Shown piece after piece: positions 21,101 through 32,002 of a stretch of DNA of 64,000 nucleotides. Position numbers and translations under genes: made by a program. Below the pieces are notes generated by a model, which searched no databases, had not been told where the DNA came from, and saw only the letters and a program-made list of their open reading frames with translations. This DNA comes from Paramoeba atlantica (Eukaryota > Discosea), in contig CDRNVI010000063.1 of the NCBI GenBank assembly GCA_977017575.1, positions 372,001 to 436,000 on the forward strand, written 5' to 3'. Every line of letters starts with the position of its first letter. The stretch's first letter is position 1.

Positions 21101-22009
21101 GAACTCGCTGGATTTCACAGTCTGGCAAGGGAGCTGGGGACTGGGCATTTTCCACTCCATCCAAAGACCTTGGTTTTGCATTCACATCAGCTGAATTCCG
21201 CGCACTGGTAAGGTGGTGGCTCGGAGCACAACTTGTACCCAGCGTCCAACCATGTCCCATAGAAAAATGTAAAATGTCTATCGGACTCGATGGGGACCAC
21301 GCTCTAGTGTGCAAATCTGGACATGGCATCATGGCACGACATAACTCTCTTTGTCTACAGTTTGCGCAAGAGTGTAGTAAGGCGCAGCTGGCTCCTCAGA
21401 GGGAAAAGACGCTAGGAAATCATGGTCCGGGAGGCGGCTTGACACGACCAGGTGACGTTTACTTGCCAAACTATGACCTTGGCACAGCTCTCGTCCTTGA
21501 CTTCGCAGTTACACATGTCCAGCAAAACAAATATACGGACTTAGTCCGAACTGCTACATGGGTAAAGGGACCTTGGCACAGCTCTCGTCCTTGACTTCGC
21601 AGTTACACATGTCCAGCAAAACAAATATACGGACTTAGTCCGAACTGCTACATGGGTAAAGGGGTCATTCGCCGAGCGCTACGCCTCGGAACATAAAATA
21701 TCGGAGAGAGCAGAAGCTGTCGCTGCTGGTCACCGTTTTGAAGCGATGGTCGTAGAATCCTTTGGATCCTGGTCCAAAAGTGCCCTGACCATCATAAAAA
21801 GCGTCGGGAAACACCAAGCTTCAACCTCTAATGGGACTTTGAGCCATGCACAGGCCACAGCACAACTCATAAGGGGTATGAACATAGCCCTCATGCGTTC
21901 ACAGGCACGGATGTTGGTCCGACGTCTCCCGGATGAAGATCCCACTGGCCAACTCGTCACACATGACGACCGGCTGGATTCATTCCGAACTGGTCGTTTG
22001 CGCCCATGA
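18140..22009 (+). pseudogene. LINE-A copy A7, full-length polyprotein
   Basis: Starts MTSQKSFQEEKKRHTLGSWD at 18140, 46 nt after the SL. Finger 1 (CPAPGCNWDAPSHGG...H-x4-H), finger 2 (CHTCNRHY...H-x3-C), RT motifs RPIAAGETLRRL, KVDLKNAFNNVSR, EGAQQGDPLGPLLFS, MWYLDDG (about 20253), and the RLE (CPIEKCKMSI, RPGDVYLPN...VLDFAVTHVQQ). Two lesions: a frameshift at about 20335 where siblings read GPKCGLFLN, and a 94-bp tandem duplication (21477-21570 and 21571-21663) over the RLE catalytic segment, which also shifts frame. Coding ends at a TGA at 22007-22009. Confidence 0.9.
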
Positions 22010-22018
22010 ACATCTGGT

Positions 22019-22254
22019 CGGGATGCTGGTCGCGTCGACAGAGTCTATGCTCACGCCTAGTCCGTCAGGGCTAGGTACCCCAAGTGAGGTAGTACACGGG
22101 TAGTGAATCTCCTCCCCGTCGACCAGCATCCTGTTTCGCGACCGTGTCGCTGTCGACACAGGCCCGCGCCTGCGCCCTCCCATATAGCAAGGGAAGGGTT
22201 CACAAGTCAGGCCGTGGAGAGGTCGAAAGACCCGGTCCGGAACGCGCGAATGGA
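22019..22254 (+). ncRNA. structured 3' UTR block of LINE-A (copy 6 of 6)
   Basis: Here the outer stem is GCTGGTC with GACCAGC, a full Watson-Crick form of the G-U pair seen in other copies (GCTGGTC with GGCCAGC). The CCTAG hairpin has the TCC variant found in copy 2. The 3' UTR then runs to GAGGCAATGCCGC and ten A at 22442-22451. Confidence 0.75.
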
Positions 22255-22876
22255 TTGGGCCTGGATTGCTTGTTTTTATTGTTATTGTTTTTATTGTTCT
22301 TATACTTACGGGAGATCGAATTGCTAGTTTTGGGCTCCAAAATATGAAATTGCTAGTTTAATTGCTTGTTTTAAAATCATATACCCCCCCGATGGACCTA
22401 CAGGGTTCAAGTATTGGGTAAAAATATAGAGGCAATGCCGCAAAAAAAAAAGCCATTCCCTACAATTCGTCCGCGGCAGGGTCGCTTTGAACACCGGTCT
22501 GCGCAACGAACTCGTGACCCTCTACGAAACTCACTCCGGAAACAGCTTTGACCTAGACTGTGCCATTGGACAACTTCCCGCCGGTATCTCTGTGAGCGCA
22601 GCGCTTCAATGCGCTTCCCAATCTAGCACGATCCCTGGCCACAGGACCGCAGTCTTTAGCCATCCCAAGGGACGCACTCTTATCGTCATCCCCAAGACCA
22701 CACCCCCCGACCGGTATCCCTTCGCCCTTTGCAACCAAATCGGGATCGACACGGAATTTGCCTCTGCCTGGAGAGAGATTCCTTCCCCGGACGGGCCGCT
22801 TTGGTGTTACGCCCCAGCCGAAGGCCTGATTGCCAAATCTGGATGGAGTAAAACGCAGATAGATCTCGGTCTTATG

Positions 22877-22906
22877 CGAGGGGGGGTGGAGTGGAACCCG
22901 GGCCCT
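22877..22906 (+). other. 2A-like ribosome-skipping motif, first of two
   Basis: Encodes RGGVEWNPGP. The consensus is D-V/I-E-x-N-P-G-P; the Asp is Gly here. In known 2A peptides the ribosome omits the Gly-Pro bond, here between residues 139 and 140. Trypanosomatid L1Tc and ingi LINEs have an N-terminal 2A, so the position fits. Confidence 0.7.
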
Positions 22907-23065
22907 CGAAACCCTTGTCTACACTTGTTCAGATTTAAAATTTCCCCGAAGACACAGAACACTTTGCTCCCCCAAGCGCTACGCAATCAAATTTCCTTTT
23001 TTCCCTCCCCGTCGCTCTCCTCCGAAACGGGATGGAGCCGAATGTGCATGAAAACTGAACTTTTT

Positions 23066-23095
23066 CGGGGCGGGGTGGAACAAAACCCAGGACCC
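23066..23095 (+). other. 2A-like ribosome-skipping motif, second of two
   Basis: Encodes RGGVEQNPGP, 63 codons after the first motif and before the zinc fingers. The same Gly replaces Asp. The upstream context in both cases is L-x-RGGVE, so the pair probably arose by duplication of one 2A segment (compare SGWSKTQIDLGLMRGG and TGWSRMCMKTELFRGG). Confidence 0.7.
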
Positions 23096-26000
23096 AACAC
23101 CTCGTACTCGGCTAAACGATCACTTCTCCTTCAAGCTACCGACCGTTCAGCAACCCCCTTTTCCAGCTGGCATCAAGACGAAACCCGGGAATGTCCTGCC
23201 GAAGGCTGTTCCTGGAAAACGACTTCTCACAGCGGCCATTGGAAGGCCTTTTTCAACCACGTAGCGACTCGACACGGTGAAACTATCCCGGAAGATTGGT
23301 GGACCTTGCAGGGACGCTTCCTTTGCACCTCATGCGGACGAAACTATGATTTGGGAAAAAAAGACTCCCACCCAGGTACGTGCAGAGTAATCGATCTCGA
23401 CTCCCGCCCTACCATACATCCCCCTGGTACACCATCGGACACTTCCAGTTTCCCCGACGAAAATGCGGTTCCCATCCCGACGCAGGAAATAGAAGCCCCG
23501 GCCGTGCTGCCTTCCCTCGCTGAAATATGCTCTATCCCCATCAACACCTCCAAAAATGTCCCAGCTCGATGCCGCCAGCAATGGGCAGTTGTTCTCACCG
23601 GGGCTCTGTACGAGGTTGTGAATGACAACACAACCACTTCCTGGACGCTACTTGCAATGCTGCCAAAATGCGTGCTCCCCGCTCCCTATCGAGGAGGGCG
23701 GAAAGGGTTTACATCCTACACTAACTTCGTCAAACAGCGTTTACAACTTTGGCAAGCTCGTGATTTTTCCACCCCCTGGAGAGATGCTGTCAATGGCCTC
23801 CAAAAGAAGCGCTCGATGCGCACCCGGGAAGGAATCGACGAAGAGACCCGGTCAGCCGTCCGTGCGGAACTCCTGGCACGACAAGGCGAATTTTCCAGAG
23901 CCATGACTGCGCTAACTGCATCACCTTTAGCACCAAATTCGCCCGAAACACTGTCCAAGCTGCAGGACAAGCACCCCAGTCGTCTCCCGCCGCCTACTTT
24001 CACCCCAACTTTCACTCCAGAGAAATCACATAGCCCCCCCCTACAGCTCTCAGAAAAAGAAGTCGAGACCGCGATTAAAGCTTTTCACCGAGGTTCGTCG
24101 GGAGGTGCCATGGGACTTCGACCAGAACATCTCCGGGAGGCCCTTCTGGTGAATGCCGACTCTAGAGCTAAACCCTTAGCAGCCATCACTGAACTCGTAA
24201 ATCTTCTAGCTGGGAAGGCAAATCCCGATTGTCAACAGTTTTTCGCAGGTGCCCGCCTGTGCGCGCTCCAGAAAGGCGCACACGGCGTTCGCCCCATAGC
24301 CGTCGGGGAAACGATCCGCCGCCTCGCCAGCAAAGGGGCCTGTGCCGCGGTAAAATCTAAAGCACGCTCTCTTTTCCAGGGACAACAGTTCGGAGTAGCC
24401 ACCGCAGCGGGCTCGGAAAGAATCATACACCTCTGTAGGCGAACAATGGCTGCACACGCCGACGATCCCGACTTTGCTCTAGCGAAGATAGACTTATCCA
24501 ACGCCTTCAACAACGTATCCAGAACTGCCTTTCTTTCATTGACACTCCAACACTTTCCTGACCTGTACAATTGGGTCGAATGGTGCTATGAAACCGAAAG
24601 CTATCTTACATACGGATCGCAGACCATCCCTTCCGCTGAAGGGGTGCAACAGGGGGGCCCCCTTGGACCTCTTTTATTCTCTCTGGTTATACAATACTTA
24701 GCGACATCAGTCATTAATGAGCTCCCTGAAGAACTCCCCCTCCACGTCTGGTACCTCGACGACGGGGTACTGGCCGGCAAAGCTTCGCTGATCCGGCGTG
24801 CCCTCGACGTTATAGCGCACGAAGGAAAACAGTTTGGTCTCTTTCTAAACTCAACGAAATGCGAAATAGTGTTGAGCTCCTCCTCCGCGAGCTCCGCCAC
24901 TTTATTTCCGGACATCCCCAGTGCAAGGATCCACCTCGACGGCAACTTTGACATCCTTGGGAGCCCAGTAGGGTCAGAGCCGCATTGTTATGAGTTCCTC
25001 TCCAAGCAAGCGCTGGAACCCGCACAAGCCTCCCTGAGGGCTATAAAGAAAGTCACGGACCCCCAAGTCGCCCTATCCCTGATACGGCAATGTTCCGGTT
25101 TCTGCCAGCTAGTCTTCTCCCTTCGTACTACACCCCCACTATTCCTTTCAGAGCTTTGTTCGCGACTCGACGCCTCGGTCCTCCAAGCTCTCGAAGACGC
25201 CATATGCACGCTAAACCCTTGTAGTCGAGCTCAAGCTCAGCGTAAAAAACGACACGGAGGTTTTGGGTTACACTCAACTTCCCTCCATGCATGCGCCGCT
25301 TACGTTACCTCCGTAGCCTTCGCCGCGCAACAAGATCACTGGGGCCCGGCAGAAGCAGACGGCTTCTGCGAGGCTGCGTCACGCGTTAACTTCTTAGCGG
25401 GTTCTCCCATCATCAACTCCGTCACGGGCCAGCTCCTACAGCCCTCGGACCCCGACCTTCCCTCTATTGGCCCCAAGTCGCCCAGACAACATGAACTCAC
25501 CAAAGCTATCGCGGCCCATGAATTTCACCTCGCATACAACGTCGCTGACGCACACAAACGAGTAAGATGGATTTCGCAGTCCGGAGAGGGTGCATCAAAC
25601 TGGCTGTTTGCCTTACCGTCGAAGGAGATGGGGTACGCCTTTACGCCCACGGAGTTTCGTGCACTGGCCCGCTGGTGGTTGGGGGCTGACGTGTACCACG
25701 AATCCCGGCCATGCCCCATGGACAAATGTCCTCAGCCCCTGGGAACAGATGGGAGTCACTCCCTTGTCTGCAAGAGCGGTTACGGGTTAATTTCCCGTCA
25801 CAACGCGCTTGCAGAACATTTCTGCGACGTGTGCAGCAAGGCACACCTCGCCCCACAGCGAGAAAAGAGCCTGGAGAACTACAGCCCGGGTGGCGGCCTT
25901 ACCAGGCCCGCGGACATTTTCCTGCCGAACTTTGGCTTGGCGACCTCTCCGGTGTTAGACTTCTGTGTGACACACGTTCAGCAGACCAATTATACGGACA

Positions 26001-26383
26001 TGGTCCGAGGTGCTAACGTGGGAAAAGCAGGATGTTTCGCCGAGAGGTACGCCTCCGAGCACAAAAGTTCGGAGCGTCTGGAGGCGGAGTCCGCGGGGCA
26101 CAAATTCACCGCAATGGCGGTGGAGTCCTTCGGATCCTGGTCCGACAGTGCCATGGGCATCTTGCGCCAGGTGGCTCTGCAGCATCCCAGGGAACCCTCT
26201 CTCGCTTCAAAGCTTCCTTTCGGCTCCTGACCGAAATGAACGTCACGTTGATGAGGGCCCAGGCGGGCATGCTAGTTAATGCTAGTTAATCGCATGCCCG
26301 CAGAAGATTTGTATCCGCCATTACGCACGTAATGGCGAGGAAAGTAGGGAAAGTTCGAAGTTGAAAGTTGTAAAAAAAAAAAA

Positions 26384-29079
26384 GGAAACAGGAGTAGCTC
26401 CTGTGATTTTGCCTCTCGCCCCCGTTCGCCGCAGGAAAAAGACAGCGCCTGTTGCCCCAAAGTCTCCTCCAACCATCGCTGTCGTGGGGACGCATCCGAC
26501 CGCTTCGCCCTCAAAGAGGTCTCCACCCCCCGCACCATCGACGCCATCGCCACCTCGGGCACCCTCACCTCCGCCGTCTGCGCCGACGCCTCCGCCATCT
26601 CCGCGATCTTCGTTGCCTCCTACACCGCTCGCATTTCGAGGGCCGACGACCCTTCCTCCGACTGAAGCGCGTTCGCCGTCGCCACCTCCGCCCCTCACAT
26701 TGCGGGAGCCGTCGTCCCCCCAAACGAATACACCGCGATCGGACCCGGTGTTACCACCACCATTGCCGTCTCCGACACCACTACCCTTGCCGCTTTCTAC
26801 TTTTTTCGGCACCACCATGACAAGACTTCCCCCTCTGCGGTCCCTTAAGAAAGCACGCAACAAGGGAGTAGGTCTAACCGAGAAGGCCGACCATGTAATA
26901 GGATCACGTAAGTCTAAAGTAAGTGAAAAATCGTTAAAGGTCAAAATTAAAAGCACTTACAACGGAGAGCCTTCCGCTAAGTGTGAGGCCCTAAAAAATG
27001 CAGGATGCAGCGAGAGCTCTGGCAACCAACGCGTTACGAGAAGTGGCGCTGAAAATTCACAAGGAGTTAAGATTAGTGAGTCGCAATCAGGGATAAGCAA
27101 GGTCAAGCCAAAGAAAACAGCCAGAATCAGAGTAATCACTCACACGGACCCCGCGTTATCTTCGACTTGGGCTGACCACAAAGTCTATGAGAATCTTTCA
27201 GTCGAACGCCGCAATCCCAACATTATCAAATTAAAAGGAATGAAGTATGGTCAGATAGGTCGAGATCCAGCTGATTTTGAGGTTTCCCAGCCAGATGCAT
27301 TGTCCGAGGCAGATTCCGAGTTGATATCTCTGAAAAGTGATGGTGGCATTGATATTGACGACGCGGAATGCATCCAGGATTCTGATATCATGTCATTGGA
27401 CGAAAGAGATGAACAGAGCACGTTCGCCAAAGCTCCTGATCGAGTCTACAAAATTATGTCGGAATGGGGAAAAGGCTCGACGTGCGAGGTTCAGTGGAGT
27501 TTTCGACGCAACGATACAAAGTTCCATTCCATTGGCGAAGTTGTTAAGAGAACGTCACGGCGAGGAAAAGTGAAGATCCAAATCTCGTATAAACCGGAAG
27601 GCGGCCATGAAGGACCATCAGGATTACTTTATCTTCCACAGTCAGAAAAAATTCGAATCTGGTCGCTTCGTGCCTTGAAAGAAAACAAAGTTTCTGTGTC
27701 AACTTATCAGCCCAAAGATGAAGTGGAAGAAACATGTTTTGAAAATGCCCAGAATCTGGACCTGGATCCGCTTCCGCAGTTGGCCCAGATTGATCCATCT
27801 TTCGCTGTCCATGTCGTGGCAATTTTCCGCTCCATCGTACGCGAGTATCCTAAGGCACAAATGGAATCCGAGAAAACAACCATATGGCATAAGCTTCTAA
27901 ATGCACCACGTGACTCACTGGCGACGGTACGTCAAAAGCTCCAGAGAAGCCAAAGCAGCGTAAGAACGCTCAAGCGAAAAGATTTGTTGCCGCAAGAAGA
28001 AACCCTCAGTGAGGAGCAACGTCTGGAGTTGGACGTAGACCGCCGTTCCATCAGAAATGCATTGCAAACTGCAAAAGCTGGGAATTTAGGCAAAGCTACA
28101 CGTATTCTAGACAACGTGTATCGCGATTCCTCAGTACAGCCAGAAGAGAAAGCGTCGAAACTGAAAGAGCTCCACCCGACAGGTCCCCCACCTCAGTTCC
28201 TAGATGACGATTTTCCGCGAACTGCCATTGTTGAGCCGTCCGAACTGCGCCTTGCCACGGAGAAACTGTCGAAGGGAGCTTCACCTGGGCCGACAGGTTT
28301 TAGTGAGAGTATGATGCGACTTTTGATAGACGACGAAGAAACGTGTTTGGCACTTTGTCATATGTTTCGAGACATCATAAATGGTGATGTGACAGAAAGT
28401 ATCCGGGAACGCTTAACCCGATGTCGAATTATAGCTCTTGCTAAATCGAACAATGGCATCCGACCCGTAGCCATGGGGCGCAAAATTCTTAAAATATGCG
28501 GATCAATCCTCTTGGAAAGACATGGGAGCACATTGAAACCTCTTTTTCAACCACTTCAGCGAGGTATCCTACAGCAGAATGCATGTGAATCCATAGTGCA
28601 CGAGCTTATGAAGGAGTATGAAGAAGGTTACACGATGCTAACGGTGGACTTTAAGAACGCTTACAACACTCCACATCGCCCCGCAATAGCAAATGCGCTC
28701 ATTCAGAAACCGATCTTCAAGCACTTTATGAGGCTCTTCTACTTGGAATACGGAAAACCGTCTGAACTTCTCTTCTTCGCCAACAATTCTCTTCACACAG
28801 TCATAGAAAGTTCGTCCGGGGTTCGTCAAGGTTCCGCGCTCTCCTCCCTGTATTTCTGCGTCTTGCTGCAAGGACCGCTATTAAAAGTTGCCAATCTGTA
28901 CCCGGAAGTTCATGTCAGGGCCTATCAAGATGACGTCACCATGAGCTCTAAAAATCCCACTTCGCTTGAAGCAGCCTTTCTACACTTAAGAGAACTCACA
29001 CAGGATATCAACCTTCAGATAAACTTCAACAAATGTGAATGGTTCCAGAAGACAAGTGAGCTAACAGGCAATTCTGCTT
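26384..29079 (+). pseudogene. LINE-B copy B3, N terminus to RT palm
   Basis: Begins right after the poly(A) of A8, five codons into the family-B protein. Order: Pro/Ser-rich tract (to about 26800), basic Lys-rich linker, SH3/Tudor-like module (CEVQWSFRRN...VKIQISYKPEGG, about 27480-27600), helical linker, RT motifs KGASPGPTGFSESMMRLL, IRPVAMGRKILKICG, LTVDFKNAYNTP, SSGVRQGSALSSLYFC and AYQDDV (about 28920). The frame is open for more than 890 codons with no lesion. It is cut in the thumb (SELTGNSAF) by the YR element at 29080. The thumb and RLE are not found on the far side of that element. Confidence 0.9.
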
Positions 29080-29832
29080 TTAAAGTTTACGATAAGAATT
29101 GATCAAAGGAGATCAAAAGAACAAAACGGCGGTGAAGCGCGACTTAGCATGTGGATTTTGGCAAGTGGTTATTCCTTTAACATGTAGAGAGAAGTTTCGA
29201 TTTAAGGATGCGAAAGGCGATTTGTTTGAAATGAATGCAATGCCTATGGGGCATCGGTGTGCACCCGAAATTATGCATGTACTAACAGCGACGCTGGCAG
29301 GGGATAAGCAATTTTGTACCGCGGATGCCGCGTTTTCTTCAGATAATGCCGAAGTTTATATAGATGGTATCCGTTTTGCGGGGAGCGAAGTGATCGCTGA
29401 ACAATACGTCAGGTTCGTAGACAACCGGGCTAGGGAAGTCAATGCGCGTTTTAAGGATGCCGGAGCCCCTCCATCGCAGACCTACACGTTTAATGGTATC
29501 ACGTATCACCATGGCCTAGGAAAGGTATCGTTAGGTCCAAAATTAACGCGCCGTCTAACGCAGGACGATTTTGCTACAGCAACGGGGTACGTCTCTACTT
29601 CGTTGAATATTCAACGAACCGCCGGCGGTTCTTTACCTTACCTTTCTTTAGACCTTACGCCCCCTGAAAAGTTGAAAAGTTGGGTAGGGGAAAGCAGGAA
29701 AGTAGGGAGAAAGGTGGGAAAAGTATGTCAAGAGGTGAGAAAGAGGAGAAAGAGAGAGAAAAATTTTCTTTATTTGCAAAAAAAAAAAGTAGTTCTAGCA
29801 TATAGTTCATATTATATCTATATCTCTATATA

Positions 29833-31182
29833 AACCCCGCGTCATGAAAAGTGACCCCCCACTTTTTTTTCGTACAAGTGTCCGTTTGAGCTGATTTTTG
29901 TTGCATTTTGCAGATCTCAACACAAGGACTTTGCGCGTGAAGAAATGAAACAAAAAGAAGCGAATACGTATATTTTATTGAGGAATTACCATTTTTTCAC
30001 TTTTTCGCCTTTCAATCTTATACACTCCTTAAAGCGTGAGTCAAAGCTTAAGACCGTTTTGTCGATCACATTTTGAGACAAGCGAGACCACGCTTTGCGT
30101 ACACATCGGATGAGTGAAGGCTTATCCGATGGGGTCTGTTCGTCCACCGCCCCTTGGACCATAGACCAGACGTTTTCTATTGGGGAAAGATCTGGTGAGT
30201 TGGGGGGACAATTTTTCAGAACTTCACTCATTGCGCTTTCAATGTACTCCTTTGAGGCACGAGCAGTGTGTGCCGTTTCCCCATCTTGCTGAAAAATAGG
30301 GGGGAAATTTTTTTAGGGGGGAAATCTACCTCTTTTAATGTTTCTATGTACGTCTCACTTGTAATAGATGTGTCATTTTGTAGAATTACCAAGTACCTCC
30401 ACCCCACCCCTACAGCACCCCAAACTTGGCATCTTGGTGCCCGACGTACTTTTTGACGCGGGGCTGCTTTTTGACCGCGCCTTACCCACATTTTTCTTCT
30501 GCCATCATTCGTATCAAATGTTTTTTCGTCTGTAAAGATGACACGGGAAGTATCCATATTGTAATTCAACTCAAATTGAACTCTTTTTACTTTTTGTCGT
30601 TCGGTAAGCCCTTGGCATAGCGGTCGAGCGGCATAACTGTAATCCAGGGATGATAAGTCTCTCTGTAGAGTTCTTTTTGAAACTTGTATATTCTTCTCCT
30701 TAAATTGGGCTGCTATGCGCCTTGATGAATTGAGTCTCGGTACTCCAGCGGGGTCAAGAGGGGTTATTATCTTCTCAATTTTCGTTTTACGAGTTTTCAT
30801 TATTTTTTTTCGCTCAGGACTCAAAGTGTATACTGGGGTAGTTTTTTTTTCGTTCAAATATTTTTTAACTATCCTTCTAGAAACGTTGAAATCACGGGCT
30901 AGCTCCTTTATTGGTACTCCTTGTCCGTGCCTCATCTTTAAAAGAACCTTTCCAGTAGAAGTCAGCCCCCCTCTTGGGAGTCGATATGGTGATTTTGGCA
31001 TTTTTGAAAAAAAAGTTGAAAAAATTATTTTTTTTTTACTGAATTTTAAAGCTGAATTTTAAGGCTAAAAACAGCAGGAACGTACATATCTCAAAATTTT
31101 GAACGACAACGTGGTATGATAACCCCCCCACGACCCCCTGTGCTAAAAATAAGGTGGGGTCACTTATTGGTGACGCGGGGTT
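29833..31182 (-). mobile_element. Tc1/mariner transposon inside YR-a
   Basis: About 1350 bp with ~30-bp inverted repeats: AACCCCGCGTCATGAAAAGT on the left and, reverse-complemented, AACCCCGCGTCACCAATAAG on the right. Both ends abut TATA-type sequence, consistent with a TA target. It holds one transposase gene on the minus strand. It is close to whole, with one visible frameshift in the gene. Confidence 0.85.
29986..31001 (-). pseudogene. Tc1/mariner transposase, one frameshift
   Basis: Starts at 31001 (MPKSPYRLPRGGLTSTGK) with an HTH region (VPIKELARDFNVSRRIVKKY, residues ~31-50). Catalytic signature: first Asp in RVIFTDEKTFD (about 30540), second in FQQDGETAHTARAS (about 30280), and Glu in SPDLSPIENVWS (about 30185). 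I count 35 residues between the second Asp and the Glu, one more than DD34E of Tc1. The frame is broken once, in a run of seven T on the plus strand near 30305-30311, where one more base would restore continuity. Transposase would bind the terminal repeats and cut and paste the element at TA. Confidence 0.85.
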
Positions 31183-31298
31183 ATAAATATATATATTAAA
31201 AAAAAAAAAGTTTTGTAATGGGAGGTACGTCTGGAGTAGGCACCGGATTTATCTGCCATACAAGCGATTGGGTGATTGGAGTACGTGCGAATGGGTGG
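31183..31298 (+). other. remaining body of YR-a, noncoding
   Basis: AT-rich and poly(A)-containing sequence between the Tc1 insertion and repeat B1. The last 40 bases (GTGCGAATGGGTGGTC) resemble the sequence before B in YR-b (near 46145). No frame seen. Confidence 0.5.
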
Positions 31299-32002
31299 TC
31301 CCCGCGTGACCCGTTCGCAAGCTGAGAGGTGAGAAGTTGTGTGATGGGACGGTTACTTTGTTTTCTTTGGTTATAGTCATGACGTCTTGTTTATGAGTTA
31401 ATTATAGTGTTTGAATATGGATTCTTGGTTTCGAACAGTAGTGTGAGCTTTTTATAGAAAGTGTATGCTTGTTAAGTTTTGAGAGTTTATTTTTGTTACC
31501 TTTCTACCATCGGATGATGAGCAATTCTTAAAGTTTACGATAAGAATTGATCAAAGGAGATGGGACGTCATTATTCAGGATGCCCCCTACCGGGGGTTTT
31601 CCCCCCGAAACAAATCTCCCTCCGAATTATTGTCCCCGAAATATAATATGATATAGTGGCGAAAGAAGATATAGTGATGATATATATTTGACATTGAATT
31701 TGAGATTTTGATTCATTTAGCGTCTGTTTGATTTATTCGCGATTAAAGTTTCCCCACCCACCAACCCCCAAACCACTCCCCGCGTGACCCGTTCGCAAGC
31801 TGAGAGGTGAGAAGTTGTGTGATGGGAAGGTTACTTTGTTTTCTTTGGTTATAGTCATGACGTCTTGTTTATGAGTTAATTATAGTGTTTGAATATGGAT
31901 TCTTGGTTTCGAACAGTAGTGTGAGCTTTATAGAAAGTGTATGCTTGTTAAGTTTTGAGAGTTTATTTTTGTTACCTTTCTACCATCGGATGATGAGCAA
32001 TT

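Larger units (their letters stand above)
22487..26332 (+). pseudogene. LINE-A copy A8 with two 2A-like motifs
   Basis: Distinct subfamily, open from 22487 for ~1247 codons. Residues 1-139 form an unidentified leader (MNTGLRNELVTLYETHSG), ending in a 2A-like GGVEWNPGP; residues 140-202 end in a second, GGVEQNPGP; the main product would start at Pro203. It has finger 1 (CPAEGCSWKTTSHSG, about residue 235), finger 2 (CTSCGRNY, about 280), RT motifs RPIAVGETIRRL, KIDLSNAFNNVSR, EGVQQGGPLGPLLFS (G for the usual D after QG) and VWYLDDG (about 754), and the RLE (CPMDKCPQPL, RPADIFLPN...VLDFCVTH). The frame is lost near 26190-26200; a 10-bp duplication (GCTAGTTAAT) follows at about 26271-26290. No SL and a short 3' UTR. 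Confidence 0.88.
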
